A program made the position numbers and the translations under genes. Shown here piece after piece: positions 53,441 through 60,731 of a DNA stretch of 64,000 nucleotides. Source of the DNA: Tardibacter chloracetimidivorans (GTDB lineage: Bacteria; Pseudomonadota; Alphaproteobacteria; Sphingomonadales; Sphingomonadaceae); contig NZ_CP018221.1 in the NCBI RefSeq assembly GCF_001890385.1, positions 3,149,501 to 3,213,500 of the forward strand, in the 5' to 3' direction. Position 1 is the stretch's first letter; each line of letters starts with the position of its first letter. A model generated the notes under the pieces. That model was not told the origin of the DNA. It did no database searches and saw nothing but the letters and a program-made list of their open reading frames with translations.

Positions 53441-53815
53441 TCAGCAGCGGCTGTCGCTCTTGTCGATCGCGCGTCCGGCAAGTGCGCCCACGCCGCCGCC
53501 GATAATGGTGCCCGCCGTCTTGTCGCGGGCGATCTCATTGCCCAGCAGGCCACCGGCGATCGCGCCGATCACAAGCCCGCCCGTGCCGTTGTCGCGCTTG
53601 CAGCGATAGCCGGAATAGCGCCGGTCGCCGCGATAATATCCTGCATCGCGATAATATCCGCGGTCGCGGTCATAGCCGCGATCCCGATAATGCCCGCGAT
53701 CATGCTTCTTGTGCCAGTGATGCTTGCCCCTGTCGTGGGCGAGGGCCGCGGTCGGCGCCGCTGTCGTCGCCATCATCGCCGCGATCGCAATCCCTGAAAA
53801 AATCTTCTTCAGCAT
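53441..53815 (-). CDS. Glycine-zipper 2TM periplasmic/outer-membrane protein
   Basis: 124 residues from ATG 53815. Signal peptide (MLKKIFSGIAIAAMMATTAAPTAALA) followed by a His/Arg/Tyr-rich repetitive region (about 27-72) with recurring RDRGYYRD-like units, then a glycine-zipper segment (LVIGAIAGGLLGNEIARDKTAGTIIGGGVGALAG). Family: glycine zipper 2TM, often in envelope stress. The His/Arg run is rich in metal- or lipid-binding residues. Followed by a strong terminator. Confidence 0.85.
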   Translation of the reverse strand: MLKKIFSGIAIAAMMATTAAPTAALAHDRGKHHWHKKHDRGHYRDRGYDRDRGYYRDAGYYRGDRRYSGYRCKRDNGTGGLVIGAIAGGLLGNEIARDKTAGTIIGGGVGALAGRAIDKSDSRC

Positions 53816-53960
53816 AGTTTTACTCCATACCCTGAAAGACCGGCGTCTGGCCCCGCGCCTTTCGATGAAACCAATCTGCCCCGATTCGCGTGAGCGGAAG
53901 CTGAACGGGGCAGAAAGTGGACGTTCAGCCGCGCCCGGCTTTCGGCTATGGACCGCTGCC

Positions 53961-54983
53961 ATGATGAAGCGCCTCGCCTGCCTGCTCCCTGCGCTCCTCC
54001 TCCCCGCGCTTGCCGCCGCATGCGCGCCCGTGCCCCCACCTGAGGCGGGTCCAGCCAGTCTTCAGGTCACCGCGACCGCGATCCCGCTGTCGACCGACGA
54101 TCCGGCGCGGACGCGGGTCGGAGCGCTCGAATATCGCGGCGGGGTGCATCTGGACTCGCGCGATCCGCGCTTCGGCGGACTGTCGGGCCTGCGCTGGGAT
54201 CGCGCGCGGCTTCTCGCCGTCAGCGACGCGGGCGACTGGTTCAGCTTCAATGTCCGGGAATCGGGAGGTCGACTCACCGGCGTCGCCGATGTCCGGATCA
54301 CGCGCCTTTCAGGGGCGGACGGCGCGCCGCTATCCGGCAAGAAGGCGGGCGACGCCGAGGCGCTTGAGCTTGTTCGTCCCTGCGCTGACGGCAATTGCCA
54401 GCCCACCGGCGCGCTTGTCGCGTTCGAGCAGGACCATCGTCTCTGGGCCTATGATTTTGCCGGGGGGCTGCCTTTAGGTCGGCCGCGTCCGGCTGCGCTT
54501 CCGCCCGCCTGGCTGTCACGCCTGCCTGGCAATGGCGGGATGGAGGCCCTGGCCTCGGGGGAGGGCGTCACGCTGGTCATTTCCGAATCGCTGCGAACAA
54601 GCACGGGCGCCGCAGTCGCGCTTGTCCGGCTGGGCGGGGGAGACTGGCAGGAGGCCGCGGTTTCGGTCGCTGAGGGGTTCAGCCCGACCGACGCCGCTCA
54701 CCTTGGCGGCCGGGAGTTCCTTATGCTGTCGCGCCATTATTCGCTGATGCACGGCATCGCCGCGCGGCTGGACCGGCTCAGCGTGGAGGTGGGCGACGAC
54801 GGCAGGCCCCGAATCGCAGCCGTGCCGCTGGCCGTGTTCGCGCCGCCGCTCAGCATCGACAATATGGAAGGACTGGCCGTCCGCCGCGAATCCGGTCGAC
54901 AGTTCGTCTATCTGCTGTCGGACGACAATTTCAGCGGGCTTCAGCGCACCCTGCTGATGAAGTTCGAAATGGTCCGAAAATGA
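53961..54983 (+). CDS. Esterase-like activity of phytase family protein
   Basis: 340 residues from ATG 53961. Signal sequence with LAAACAP, a possible lipobox. The phytase-like beta-propeller has GLSGLRWDRARLLAVSDAGDW, GDAEALELV, GGMEALAS and LSIDNMEGLAV. Function unclear; the family is named for limited similarity to phytases. The order cobT - this family - rpmB is conserved in alphaproteobacteria. Ends just before a strong hairpin. Confidence 0.82.
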   Translation: MMKRLACLLPALLLPALAAACAPVPPPEAGPASLQVTATAIPLSTDDPARTRVGALEYRGGVHLDSRDPRFGGLSGLRWDRARLLAVSDAGDWFSFNVRESGGRLTGVADVRITRLSGADGAPLSGKKAGDAEALELVRPCADGNCQPTGALVAFEQDHRLWAYDFAGGLPLGRPRPAALPPAWLSRLPGNGGMEALASGEGVTLVISESLRTSTGAAVALVRLGGGDWQEAAVSVAEGFSPTDAAHLGGREFLMLSRHYSLMHGIAARLDRLSVEVGDDGRPRIAAVPLAVFAPPLSIDNMEGLAVRRESGRQFVYLLSDDNFSGLQRTLLMKFEMVRK

Positions 54984-54985
54984 CG

Positions 54986-55008
54986 ACGGCCGGCGTTGCG
55001 CCGGCCGT
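54986..55008. terminator. Hairpin between the phytase-like gene and rpmB
   Basis: ACGGCCGGC (54986-54994), loop GTTGC, GCCGGCCGT (55000-55008): nine perfect pairs. It sits between two convergent genes (phytase-like and rpmB) and can act for both. On the minus side it is followed by a short U-containing stretch. Confidence 0.7.
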
Positions 55009-55031
55009 GCGTAGTCCGTTGCCGATGTGGC

Positions 55032-55322
55032 TCAGGCGGCGGGCTGCGCCTTTTTGGCGAGTTCGCGTTTCAGACGGCGCGCGCGCAGCGACAGCTTGGC
55101 TTCGGAGGTCTTCAGCAGCCAGTTGTCGAGGCCGCCGACATGTTCGACCGAGCGCAGCCCGTTGGTCGAAACGCGCAGCCGCACCGAACGGCCGAGGCTG
55201 TCCGACATCAGCGTCACATTCTGCAGATTGGGCAGAAAGGTCCGCTTGGTCTTGTTGTTCGCGTGGGACACATTGTGGCCCACCTGACGGCCCTTGCCGG
55301 TCAATTCGCAGATCCGCGACAT
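55032..55322 (-). CDS. rpmB: 50S ribosomal protein L28
   Basis: 96 residues. [27 protein letters not shown] opens the protein, followed by [10 protein letters not shown] and the Arg-rich end of L28. It has no zinc CxxC pair. Lone gene, as usual in this order. Confidence 0.97.
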   Translation of the reverse strand: MSRICELTGKGRQVGHNVSHANNKTKRTFLPNLQNVTLMSDSLGRSVRLRVSTNGLRSVEHVGGLDNWLLKTSEAKLSLRARRLKRELAKKAQPAA

Positions 55323-55434
55323 TGTCTAAATCCTGTTTACGGCTGAAATCTATGATTCCGGCTTGCGTCCGGAAAGATGGCGCGCATAAGCGAGCGGTCG
55401 TCATTCGTCAAGGCTTCGGGAGGTTTGCCGCGCC

Positions 55435-55719
55435 ATGCCATTATTCGTTATCCAGTGTACCGACCGGCCCGGATCGCTTCAACTCCGCCTGGATACGCGC
55501 CCGGCGCATCTGGATTATATGAACGGGCTTGGCGACCGGCTGGTGGTGGGGGGACCGTTTCTCGGGCCGGACGGACAGCCCAACGGCTCGATGATCGTGG
55601 CGGATTTCGCCGATCAGGCCGCCGCCGATGCTTTTGCTGACGGCGACCCTTATAATAAAGTCGGGCTTTTCAGCGATGTGTCCGCCCGGGCATGGAGAAA
55701 GGCGCTTCCCGTCGACTGA
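55435..55719 (+). CDS. YciI-family protein
   Basis: 94 residues, ferredoxin-like dimeric alpha+beta fold. LFVIQCTDRPGSLQLRLDTRPAHLDY has the conserved His-Asp region, and GDPYNKVGLFSDVSARAW the C-terminal signature. Enzymatic role unproven. It ends 64 bases before the bfd start; a palindrome for iron control lies between. Confidence 0.85.
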   Translation: MPLFVIQCTDRPGSLQLRLDTRPAHLDYMNGLGDRLVVGGPFLGPDGQPNGSMIVADFADQAAADAFADGDPYNKVGLFSDVSARAWRKALPVD

Positions 55720-55726
55720 ACGCTAT

Positions 55727-55741
55727 TGCGAGCCAGTCTCA
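55727..55741. promoter_or_regulatory. Candidate iron box upstream of bfd
   Basis: TGCGA-GCCAG-TCTCA, a one-base variant of the TGCGA-N5-TCGCA palindrome found upstream of the siderophore receptor and tonB. It lies 43-57 bases before the bfd start. Likely Fur-type control, given the gene set. Confidence 0.5.
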
Positions 55742-55783
55742 TATGCATTACTCTCCGTTCAAACAGATTCGGAAGAGGAAAGC

Positions 55784-55963
55784 ATGGTCGTCTGTGTCTG
55801 CAATGCCATCCGGGAAAAGGATGTCCGCGCCGCAGTTCGTTCGGGCGCTTCGTGTCCGTCTTCGGCATATGCGCGTGCCGGCCACCGTCCCAAGTGCGGG
55901 CAATGCTTTCCCTTCGCGCGCGAGATCATTGCGTCGGAGCAGGGCTCGACCAATCAGATTTGA
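55784..55963 (+). CDS. bfd: Bacterioferritin-associated ferredoxin
   Basis: 59 residues from ATG 55784, with GGAAGAGG upstream. [2Fe-2S] ligands are Cys4 and Cys6 (CVC) and Cys38 and Cys41 (CGQC), a spacing of CxC-x31-CxxC that is standard for Bfd. It reduces the haem of bacterioferritin to release stored iron. The bfr gene follows 108 bases downstream. A Fur-type palindrome precedes it. Confidence 0.93.
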   Translation: MVVCVCNAIREKDVRAAVRSGASCPSSAYARAGHRPKCGQCFPFAREIIASEQGSTNQI

Positions 55964-56071
55964 TTGCGACGCATTGGCAATTGCTTGAAAATCGGCGCTT
56001 TTCTGCCGGTATATGTTGACCCTCCCGCTGCCATGGTTCATGCTTTGCACCCATTGATCGGAGTGTGAACG

Positions 56072-56551
56072 ATGAAGGGCGACCCCAAGGTCATCGAATA
56101 TCTGAACGCCGTCCTCAAGAACGAGCTGACGGCGATCAACCAGTATTTTCTCCATTACCGAATGCTCGAGCATTGGGGCGTCAAGAAGCTCGCCAAGTTC
56201 GAATATGGCGAATCGATCGACGAGATGAAGCACGCCGACAAGGTGTCGGAGCGTATCCTGTTCCTTGACGGCCTCCCCAATTTCCAGCTCCTCGGCCGCC
56301 TTCGCATCGGCGAATCGGTCGAAGAGGTGCTGAAAGCCGACCTTGAGCTGGAGATGGAGGCGCTTCCCGTGCTGAAGGAGGCGATCGCCCATTGCGAAAG
56401 CGTGCGCGATTTCGTCAGCCGCGATCTCTTCGCCCATATCCTCGAAAGCGAGGAAGACCATGTCGACCAGCTTGAGACCCAGCTCGACATGATCAAGCTG
56501 ATGGGCATTGAGAACTATATCCAGCTCCAGTCGGAATCGACGGAAGACTAG
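56072..56551 (+). CDS. bfr: Bacterioferritin
   Basis: 159 residues, haem-containing ferritin. All ferroxidase ligands are present: Glu18, Glu51, His54, Glu94, Glu127 and His130, and the haem ligand Met52. GGAG lies 8 bases before the ATG. Stores iron in a 24-mer and works with Bfd (bfd is next to it). No Fur box directly ahead of bfr. Confidence 0.96.
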   Translation: MKGDPKVIEYLNAVLKNELTAINQYFLHYRMLEHWGVKKLAKFEYGESIDEMKHADKVSERILFLDGLPNFQLLGRLRIGESVEEVLKADLELEMEALPVLKEAIAHCESVRDFVSRDLFAHILESEEDHVDQLETQLDMIKLMGIENYIQLQSESTED

Positions 56552-56583
56552 ATTCTGCGCGGTTTGGATGTCATTTCCCGCTC

Positions 56584-56604
56584 ACCCTGAGCCTGTCGAA
56601 GGGT
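56584..56604. repeat. REP-like palindrome, type CCCTGAGCCTGTCGAAGGG
   Basis: ACCCTGAGCCTGTCGAAGGGT with an imperfect stem (ACCCT/AGGGT). A variant of the CCTGAGCxTGTCGAAGGG unit widespread in sphingomonad genomes. A weaker inverted copy lies about 45 bases downstream (ACAAGCTGAGCCTGAG). Confidence 0.75.
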
Positions 56605-57069
56605 TAGCGGAAGGAGGCGCTGGCTTCCGACAAGCTGAGCCTGAGCGCTCCCGGCCTCGCGAAATCGCTGTCCTACAGCAAACCGGATCGGTTAATTCGA
56701 TTCGGTCCTTGCAGCTCGAGATGCGGGGGCGGGCGTTTTCGTCCGTGCTTCGGCGCGGGCGGAAGATGACCGGCGTGGGAGTCCCGGCAAAAGGTCGAGG
56801 CTTCGCACGGCACATAGTCAGCAGGTGACAGCAGGCCCGTCGCATCAAGCTGGGTCATAGCGGCCGCCGCTGGCGTCAAATCCCGATGTGCTTCTTTTTT
56901 TGAACACAGCACTATCGAAACCATCGGGTCCGGGCACGAAATGCGGCAACCCCGCGCCGGTCATCAGTCCTTGACGCCACCCGGCCGCCCCGCGCGCCGG
57001 GCCATTGGCGCATGTGCAGGGACATGGAGGGCGCGAGAGGCGCGCGACGTGCGTTGGCTCCCCACCTTC

Positions 57070-57096
57070 GTCATGCTGAACTTGTTTCAGCATCCA
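57070..57096 (+). repeat. Palindromic repeat unit, type ATGCTGAA, second locus
   Basis: ATGCTGAA and TTCAGCAT around CTTGT, one base different from the unit at 46497-46523, in the same orientation. It lies 130 bases before typA. Repeated unit at two loci 10.5 kb apart. Confidence 0.78.
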
Positions 57097-57225
57097 TGAA
57101 CACGGCATCGCCCCATCGAATCTCCCGCCACTCCACGGCCTTTCCAACCTTTTCCTTGTTGCGACGCGGCATGAGTGCTAAGGGCGCGCCCGATTTCCGG
57201 CTCATTTTTTTGAAAGACTTCCGCG

Positions 57226-59043
57226 ATGTCCCTTCGCAACATCGCCATCATCGCGCACGTCGATCATGGCAAGACCACGCTGGTGGACCAGCTTTTCCGC
57301 CAGTCCGGCACCTTCCGCGACAACCAGCGGGTCGCCGAGCGCGCGATGGATTCCAACGATCTCGAAAAAGAGCGCGGCATCACCATCCTTGCCAAATGCA
57401 CCAGCATCGAATGGCACGGCACCCGCATCAACATCGTCGACACGCCCGGACACGCCGATTTCGGCGGCGAGGTGGAACGCATCCTGTCGATGGTCGACGG
57501 CGTCATCCTGCTCGTCGATTCGTCCGAAGGCGCGATGCCGCAGACGAAGTTCGTGACCGGCAAGGCGCTGGCGCTGGGTCTTCGTCCCATCGTCGTCGTC
57601 AACAAGGTGGACCGTCCCGACCAACGCATCCAGGAAGTGCTCGACGAAGTGTTCGATCTGTTCGTCAGCCTCGACGCCAGCGACGACCAGCTCGATTTCC
57701 CGGTGCTCTATGCCTCCGGCCGCAACGGCTATGCCGGCCTCGACGCGGACGCCCGTTCGGGCGATCTGACGCCGATGTTTGAAACCATCGTCAATCATGT
57801 GCCGGAGCCGGTCGCCGACCGTGACGGCCCGTTCAAGTTCCTCGTGACGCTGCTGGACCGCGACAATTTCGTCGGCCGTATCCTCACCGGCCGCATCGCC
57901 AGCGGCACGCTGAAGATGAACATGCCGATCCAGGCGCTCGATTCCGACGGCAAGGTGGTCGAAGCGGGTCGTGCGACCAAGATTCTCGCCTTTCGGGGCC
58001 TTGAGCGCGTGCCGGTGGAGGAAGCTCATGCAGGCGACATCATCTCGATCGCCGGGCTCACCGATGCGACGGTCGCCAATACTATCGCCGACCCGGCCGT
58101 GACCGAGCCGCTGGCAGCCCAGCCGATCGATCCGCCGACGCTGTCGATGCGCTTTGCCGTCAACGATTCTCCTTTCGCCGGCCGCGAAGGCAGCAAGGTG
58201 ACGAGCCGCATGATCCGTGACCGGCTGTTCCGCGAAGCGGAATCGAACGTCGCCATCCGCGTCACGGAAAGCGACGACAAGGACAGCTTCGAAGTCGCGG
58301 GACGCGGCGAATTGCAGCTTGGCGTGCTCATCGAGACGATGCGCCGCGAGGGTTTCGAGCTGTCGATCAGCCGCCCCAAGGTGATCCTGCGCGAAGGCGA
58401 AGGCGGCGGTCGCGAAGAACCTTATGAAACCGTCGTCATCGACGTGGATGAGGAGCATTCCGGCACCGTCGTCGAAAAGATGGCGATGCGGAAGGCGGAA
58501 CTCACCGACATGCGGCCATCGGGCGGCGGCAAGACGCGGATCACCTTCTCTGCGCCGTCGCGCGGGCTGATCGGCTATCACGGCGAATTCCTGTCCGACA
58601 CGCGCGGCACGGGCATCATGAACCGCCTGTTCGAGAAGTACGGCCCCTACAAGGGCCAGATCGCGGGCCGTCCGAACGGCGTGCTGATCTCCAACTCGAC
58701 AGGGGAGGCCGTGGGCTATGCGCTCGGCTATCTGGAGGAGCGCGGCATCCTGATGGTGTCGCCAGGCGAGCCTGTCTACGAAGGCATGGTGATCGGTGAG
58801 AACGCCAAGTCCGACGATCTCGAGGTCAATCCGCTCAAGTCCAAGCAGCTCACCAACTTCCGCGCCAGCGGCAAGGACGATGCGCTGCGCCTCACCCCAC
58901 CCAAGCGGCTGACGCTTGAGCAGGCGATCGCCTATATCGACGACGACGAACTGGTGGAGGTGACGCCCAAGTCCATCCGCCTGCGCAAGCTTCACCTCGA
59001 TCCGCACGAGCGCAAGCGCGCCTCGCGCAGAGCCGCCGCCTAA
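57226..59043 (+). CDS. typA: Ribosome-associated GTPase TypA/BipA
   Basis: 605 residues. GTPase G1 [15 protein letters not shown]2 RGITI, G3 [15 protein letters not shown] and G4 [12 protein letters not shown]-like domains follow with the C-terminal RNA-binding domain ([27 protein letters not shown]). It binds the ribosome under stress or cold. Complete length. Sequence in the opposite frame is open for 697 codons but this is a high-GC artefact. Confidence 0.97.
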   Translation: MSLRNIAIIAHVDHGKTTLVDQLFRQSGTFRDNQRVAERAMDSNDLEKERGITILAKCTSIEWHGTRINIVDTPGHADFGGEVERILSMVDGVILLVDSSEGAMPQTKFVTGKALALGLRPIVVVNKVDRPDQRIQEVLDEVFDLFVSLDASDDQLDFPVLYASGRNGYAGLDADARSGDLTPMFETIVNHVPEPVADRDGPFKFLVTLLDRDNFVGRILTGRIASGTLKMNMPIQALDSDGKVVEAGRATKILAFRGLERVPVEEAHAGDIISIAGLTDATVANTIADPAVTEPLAAQPIDPPTLSMRFAVNDSPFAGREGSKVTSRMIRDRLFREAESNVAIRVTESDDKDSFEVAGRGELQLGVLIETMRREGFELSISRPKVILREGEGGGREEPYETVVIDVDEEHSGTVVEKMAMRKAELTDMRPSGGGKTRITFSAPSRGLIGYHGEFLSDTRGTGIMNRLFEKYGPYKGQIAGRPNGVLISNSTGEAVGYALGYLEERGILMVSPGEPVYEGMVIGENAKSDDLEVNPLKSKQLTNFRASGKDDALRLTPPKRLTLEQAIAYIDDDELVEVTPKSIRLRKLHLDPHERKRASRRAAA

Positions 59044-59085
59044 CGGCAGAGGCATCCTTCCCGTCCGTTCGGGCGTTGAGCGGGC

Positions 59086-59697
59086 ATGGGAAAGGGAAAG
59101 GACCGTCCGGCTGATCCAAGCGCGGGTTCGGGAGCCGCGTTGCTGATCATCGACATGATCAGCAACATGGATTTCCGCCACGCCGACGAGATCGCCGCGC
59201 CTGCCGAAGCGGCCGCGCGGCGGATCAAGGCCTTGCGCGCCGCCGCGACCCGGGCCGGGCTTCCGGTCATCTATGTCAACGACAATTTCGGTCACTGGGG
59301 CATGGAGTGGCCGCGCCTGGTGGAGATGTGCGAAGCCTCAGGCGAGACCGCCGCGACGCTCGTCCGCCTGCTCCGCCCGCGCAAGGCGGACCTTTTCATC
59401 ATCAAGCCGATGCATTCGGGCTTCTACGCCACCAATCTCCAGGCGCTGCTGCCCAGGCTTGGCGTCAGCCGCCTGATCCTCACCGGCATGGCGACCGAAT
59501 TGTGCGTGCTGTTCACCGCGGCCGATGCGCACATGCGCGATTACAGCCTCTGGACGCCCGCCGATTGCGTTGCGTCCTCCACGGCGGATGGGGGCGAATT
59601 CGCGCTTCGGCTGCTGCGGCGGCACATGGGGGTGGAGGTCCGGCCCACCGCCGAACGTGGCCTTGAGGACTGGCTGGAGTCGTCCGCTTCCTCGTGA
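59086..59697 (+). CDS. Isochorismatase-like cysteine hydrolase
   Basis: 203 residues. Catalytic triad positions: Asp in LLIIDMISNMDF, Lys in IIKPMHSGFYATNL and Cys in ILTGMATELCVLFTA. Related to nicotinamidase/isochorismatase hydrolases; the substrate is unknown. An N-terminal basic segment (MGKGKDRPADPSAGSG). Starts 42 bases after typA. Confidence 0.88.
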   Translation: MGKGKDRPADPSAGSGAALLIIDMISNMDFRHADEIAAPAEAAARRIKALRAAATRAGLPVIYVNDNFGHWGMEWPRLVEMCEASGETAATLVRLLRPRKADLFIIKPMHSGFYATNLQALLPRLGVSRLILTGMATELCVLFTAADAHMRDYSLWTPADCVASSTADGGEFALRLLRRHMGVEVRPTAERGLEDWLESSASS

Positions 59698-59756
59698 CGA
59701 TGCAACCAAGCCGCCGTGAAGTCGTTACTCTCACCGAACAAAAAGGAGGACAGATT

Positions 59757-60035
59757 ATGTCGGGTGGTGCACGAACGGGTTTGATCATTGCGGTGGTGGC
59801 GGTGCTTGTTGTCATAGCCGTGTTTGCGTTCGGGCTGGTGGATATCGACCAGACCAGGGAGACGGCCCTGCCGGAAGTGAAGACCGAAGGTGGGCAGATG
59901 CCGGCTTTTGATGTCGATACGGCCGATGTCGATGTCGGAACGACCACTGAAACCGTGGAACTGCCCAAGGTGGATGTCGATACGACCAAGGAAGAAGTGA
60001 AGGTGCCGACCGTCGACGTCGAACCGACCGAGTAA
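59757..60035 (+). CDS. Small membrane protein with acidic DV-repeat tail
   Basis: 92 residues from ATG 59757, with a near-perfect AAGGAGGA 6 bases upstream. One membrane helix (about 8-27), then a tail of 65 residues built from repeating units: MPAFDVDTADVDV, LPKVDVDTTKEEV and VPTVDVEPTE, with Asp/Glu/Thr/Val dominant. The hydrophobic helix and the P-x-x-DV-[DE] module suggest a structural or calcium-binding envelope peptide, but no family is recognised. A hairpin follows. Confidence 0.72.
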   Translation: MSGGARTGLIIAVVAVLVVIAVFAFGLVDIDQTRETALPEVKTEGGQMPAFDVDTADVDVGTTTETVELPKVDVDTTKEEVKVPTVDVEPTE

Positions 60036-60062
60036 ACAGCTTTCCCCCATGGGGTCGCGAGA

Positions 60063-60085
60063 GGGTCGGGCCGATTGCCCGGCCC
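60063..60085 (+). terminator. Terminator after the repeat-tail gene
   Basis: GGGTCGGGC (60063-60071), loop CGATT, GCCCGGCCC (60077-60085) with one G-U pair, followed by TTT. It separates the repeat-tailed gene from tadA. Confidence 0.6.
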
Positions 60086-60119
60086 TTTCCTACATCAAGG
60101 GCGCGGGCTAGAAGGCGCG

Positions 60120-60581
60120 GTGACTTCCGCTTTTCCGCCCTCCCGCGCCATGGCGCTTGCGCTTGCCGAGGCGAAGGCGGCGGCCGCGCGCGGCGAGGTG
60201 CCGGTGGGCGCGGTCATCCTTTCGCCCGACGGGGTTGTCCTGGCGCAGGCAGGCAACCGCACGCTTGGCGATCTGGACCCGACTGCCCATGCCGAAGTCG
60301 TCGCGATCCGTGCGGCGTGTGAAAGGCTGGGGAGCGAGCGGCTTGCGGGCTGCGATCTTTATGTGACCCTTGAGCCCTGTCCGATGTGCGCGACGGCCAT
60401 CTCCTTCGCGCGCGTCCGCCGCCTCTATTATGCCGCGCCGGACGCCAAGGGCGGGGGAGTGGAGCATGGCCCGCGCATCTATGCCCAGCCCACCTGCCAT
60501 CACCGGCCGGACGTCTATTCGGGCATCGCCGAATCGGAATCGGCCGCACTCCTTCGCGATTTCTTCCGCGATCGACGCTGA
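60120..60581 (+). CDS. tadA: tRNA-specific adenosine deaminase
   Basis: 153 residues from GTG 60120; starts at 60075 (TTG) and 60150 (ATG) are also open. Zinc deaminase motifs THAEVVAIRAA (HAE) and VTLEPCPMCATAIS (PCxxC). Converts adenosine 34 of tRNA-Arg(ACG) to inosine. Deaminates also short RNA targets in some bacteria. The 3' part contains PRIYAQPTCHHRPDVYSGI, which is normal for TadA. Confidence 0.93.
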   Translation: MTSAFPPSRAMALALAEAKAAAARGEVPVGAVILSPDGVVLAQAGNRTLGDLDPTAHAEVVAIRAACERLGSERLAGCDLYVTLEPCPMCATAISFARVRRLYYAAPDAKGGGVEHGPRIYAQPTCHHRPDVYSGIAESESAALLRDFFRDRR

Positions 60582-60664
60582 ACTCCGCGCAAATCCAGGA
60601 CTGCACAGCTGGGACCGGCGCTTCCCAAAAATGCCTGACCTCTCCATGCAATTGAGAGTCATTC

Positions 60665-60693
60665 TTGACTTACATGCGAATCGCTCGCATTAG
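60665..60693 (+). promoter_or_regulatory. Candidate promoter for the siderophore receptor, holding an iron box
   Basis: TTGACT (60665-60670) and CATTAG (60688-60693) are 17 bases apart. The spacer contains the palindrome ATGCGAATCGCTCGCAT (60674-60690), so a repressor bound there would block the promoter. The -35 match is good, the -10 weak. Confidence 0.45.
60674..60690. promoter_or_regulatory. Candidate Fur box upstream of the siderophore receptor
   Basis: ATGCGA-ATCGC-TCGCAT, an inverted repeat followed by TAG. Shared TGCGA-N5-TCGCATTA with the site upstream of tonB. Candidate for Fur or another iron regulator. Confidence 0.6.
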
Positions 60694-60731
60694 CACCCTG
60701 CAACTCTGATTTTGCGACCAAAGGGGTGTTC

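Larger units (their letters stand above)
56552..57225. other. 674-base intergenic region with two palindromic repeats, no gene seen
   Basis: No open frame here has good coding character or a ribosome site. It holds a REP-like unit at 56584-56604 with a diverged inverted copy near 56630-56655, and one ATGCTGAA-type unit at 57070-57096. No tRNA or known small RNA signature was seen. The promoter for typA should be in its right-hand end, ahead of a T7 run at about 57207-57213. Confidence 0.6.

Noticed and set aside
57202-59295. A 697-codon open frame antisense to typA
   Set aside because: High-GC DNA with strong third-base bias leaves the antisense frame open. It mirrors typA exactly, has no known motif and no ribosome site.
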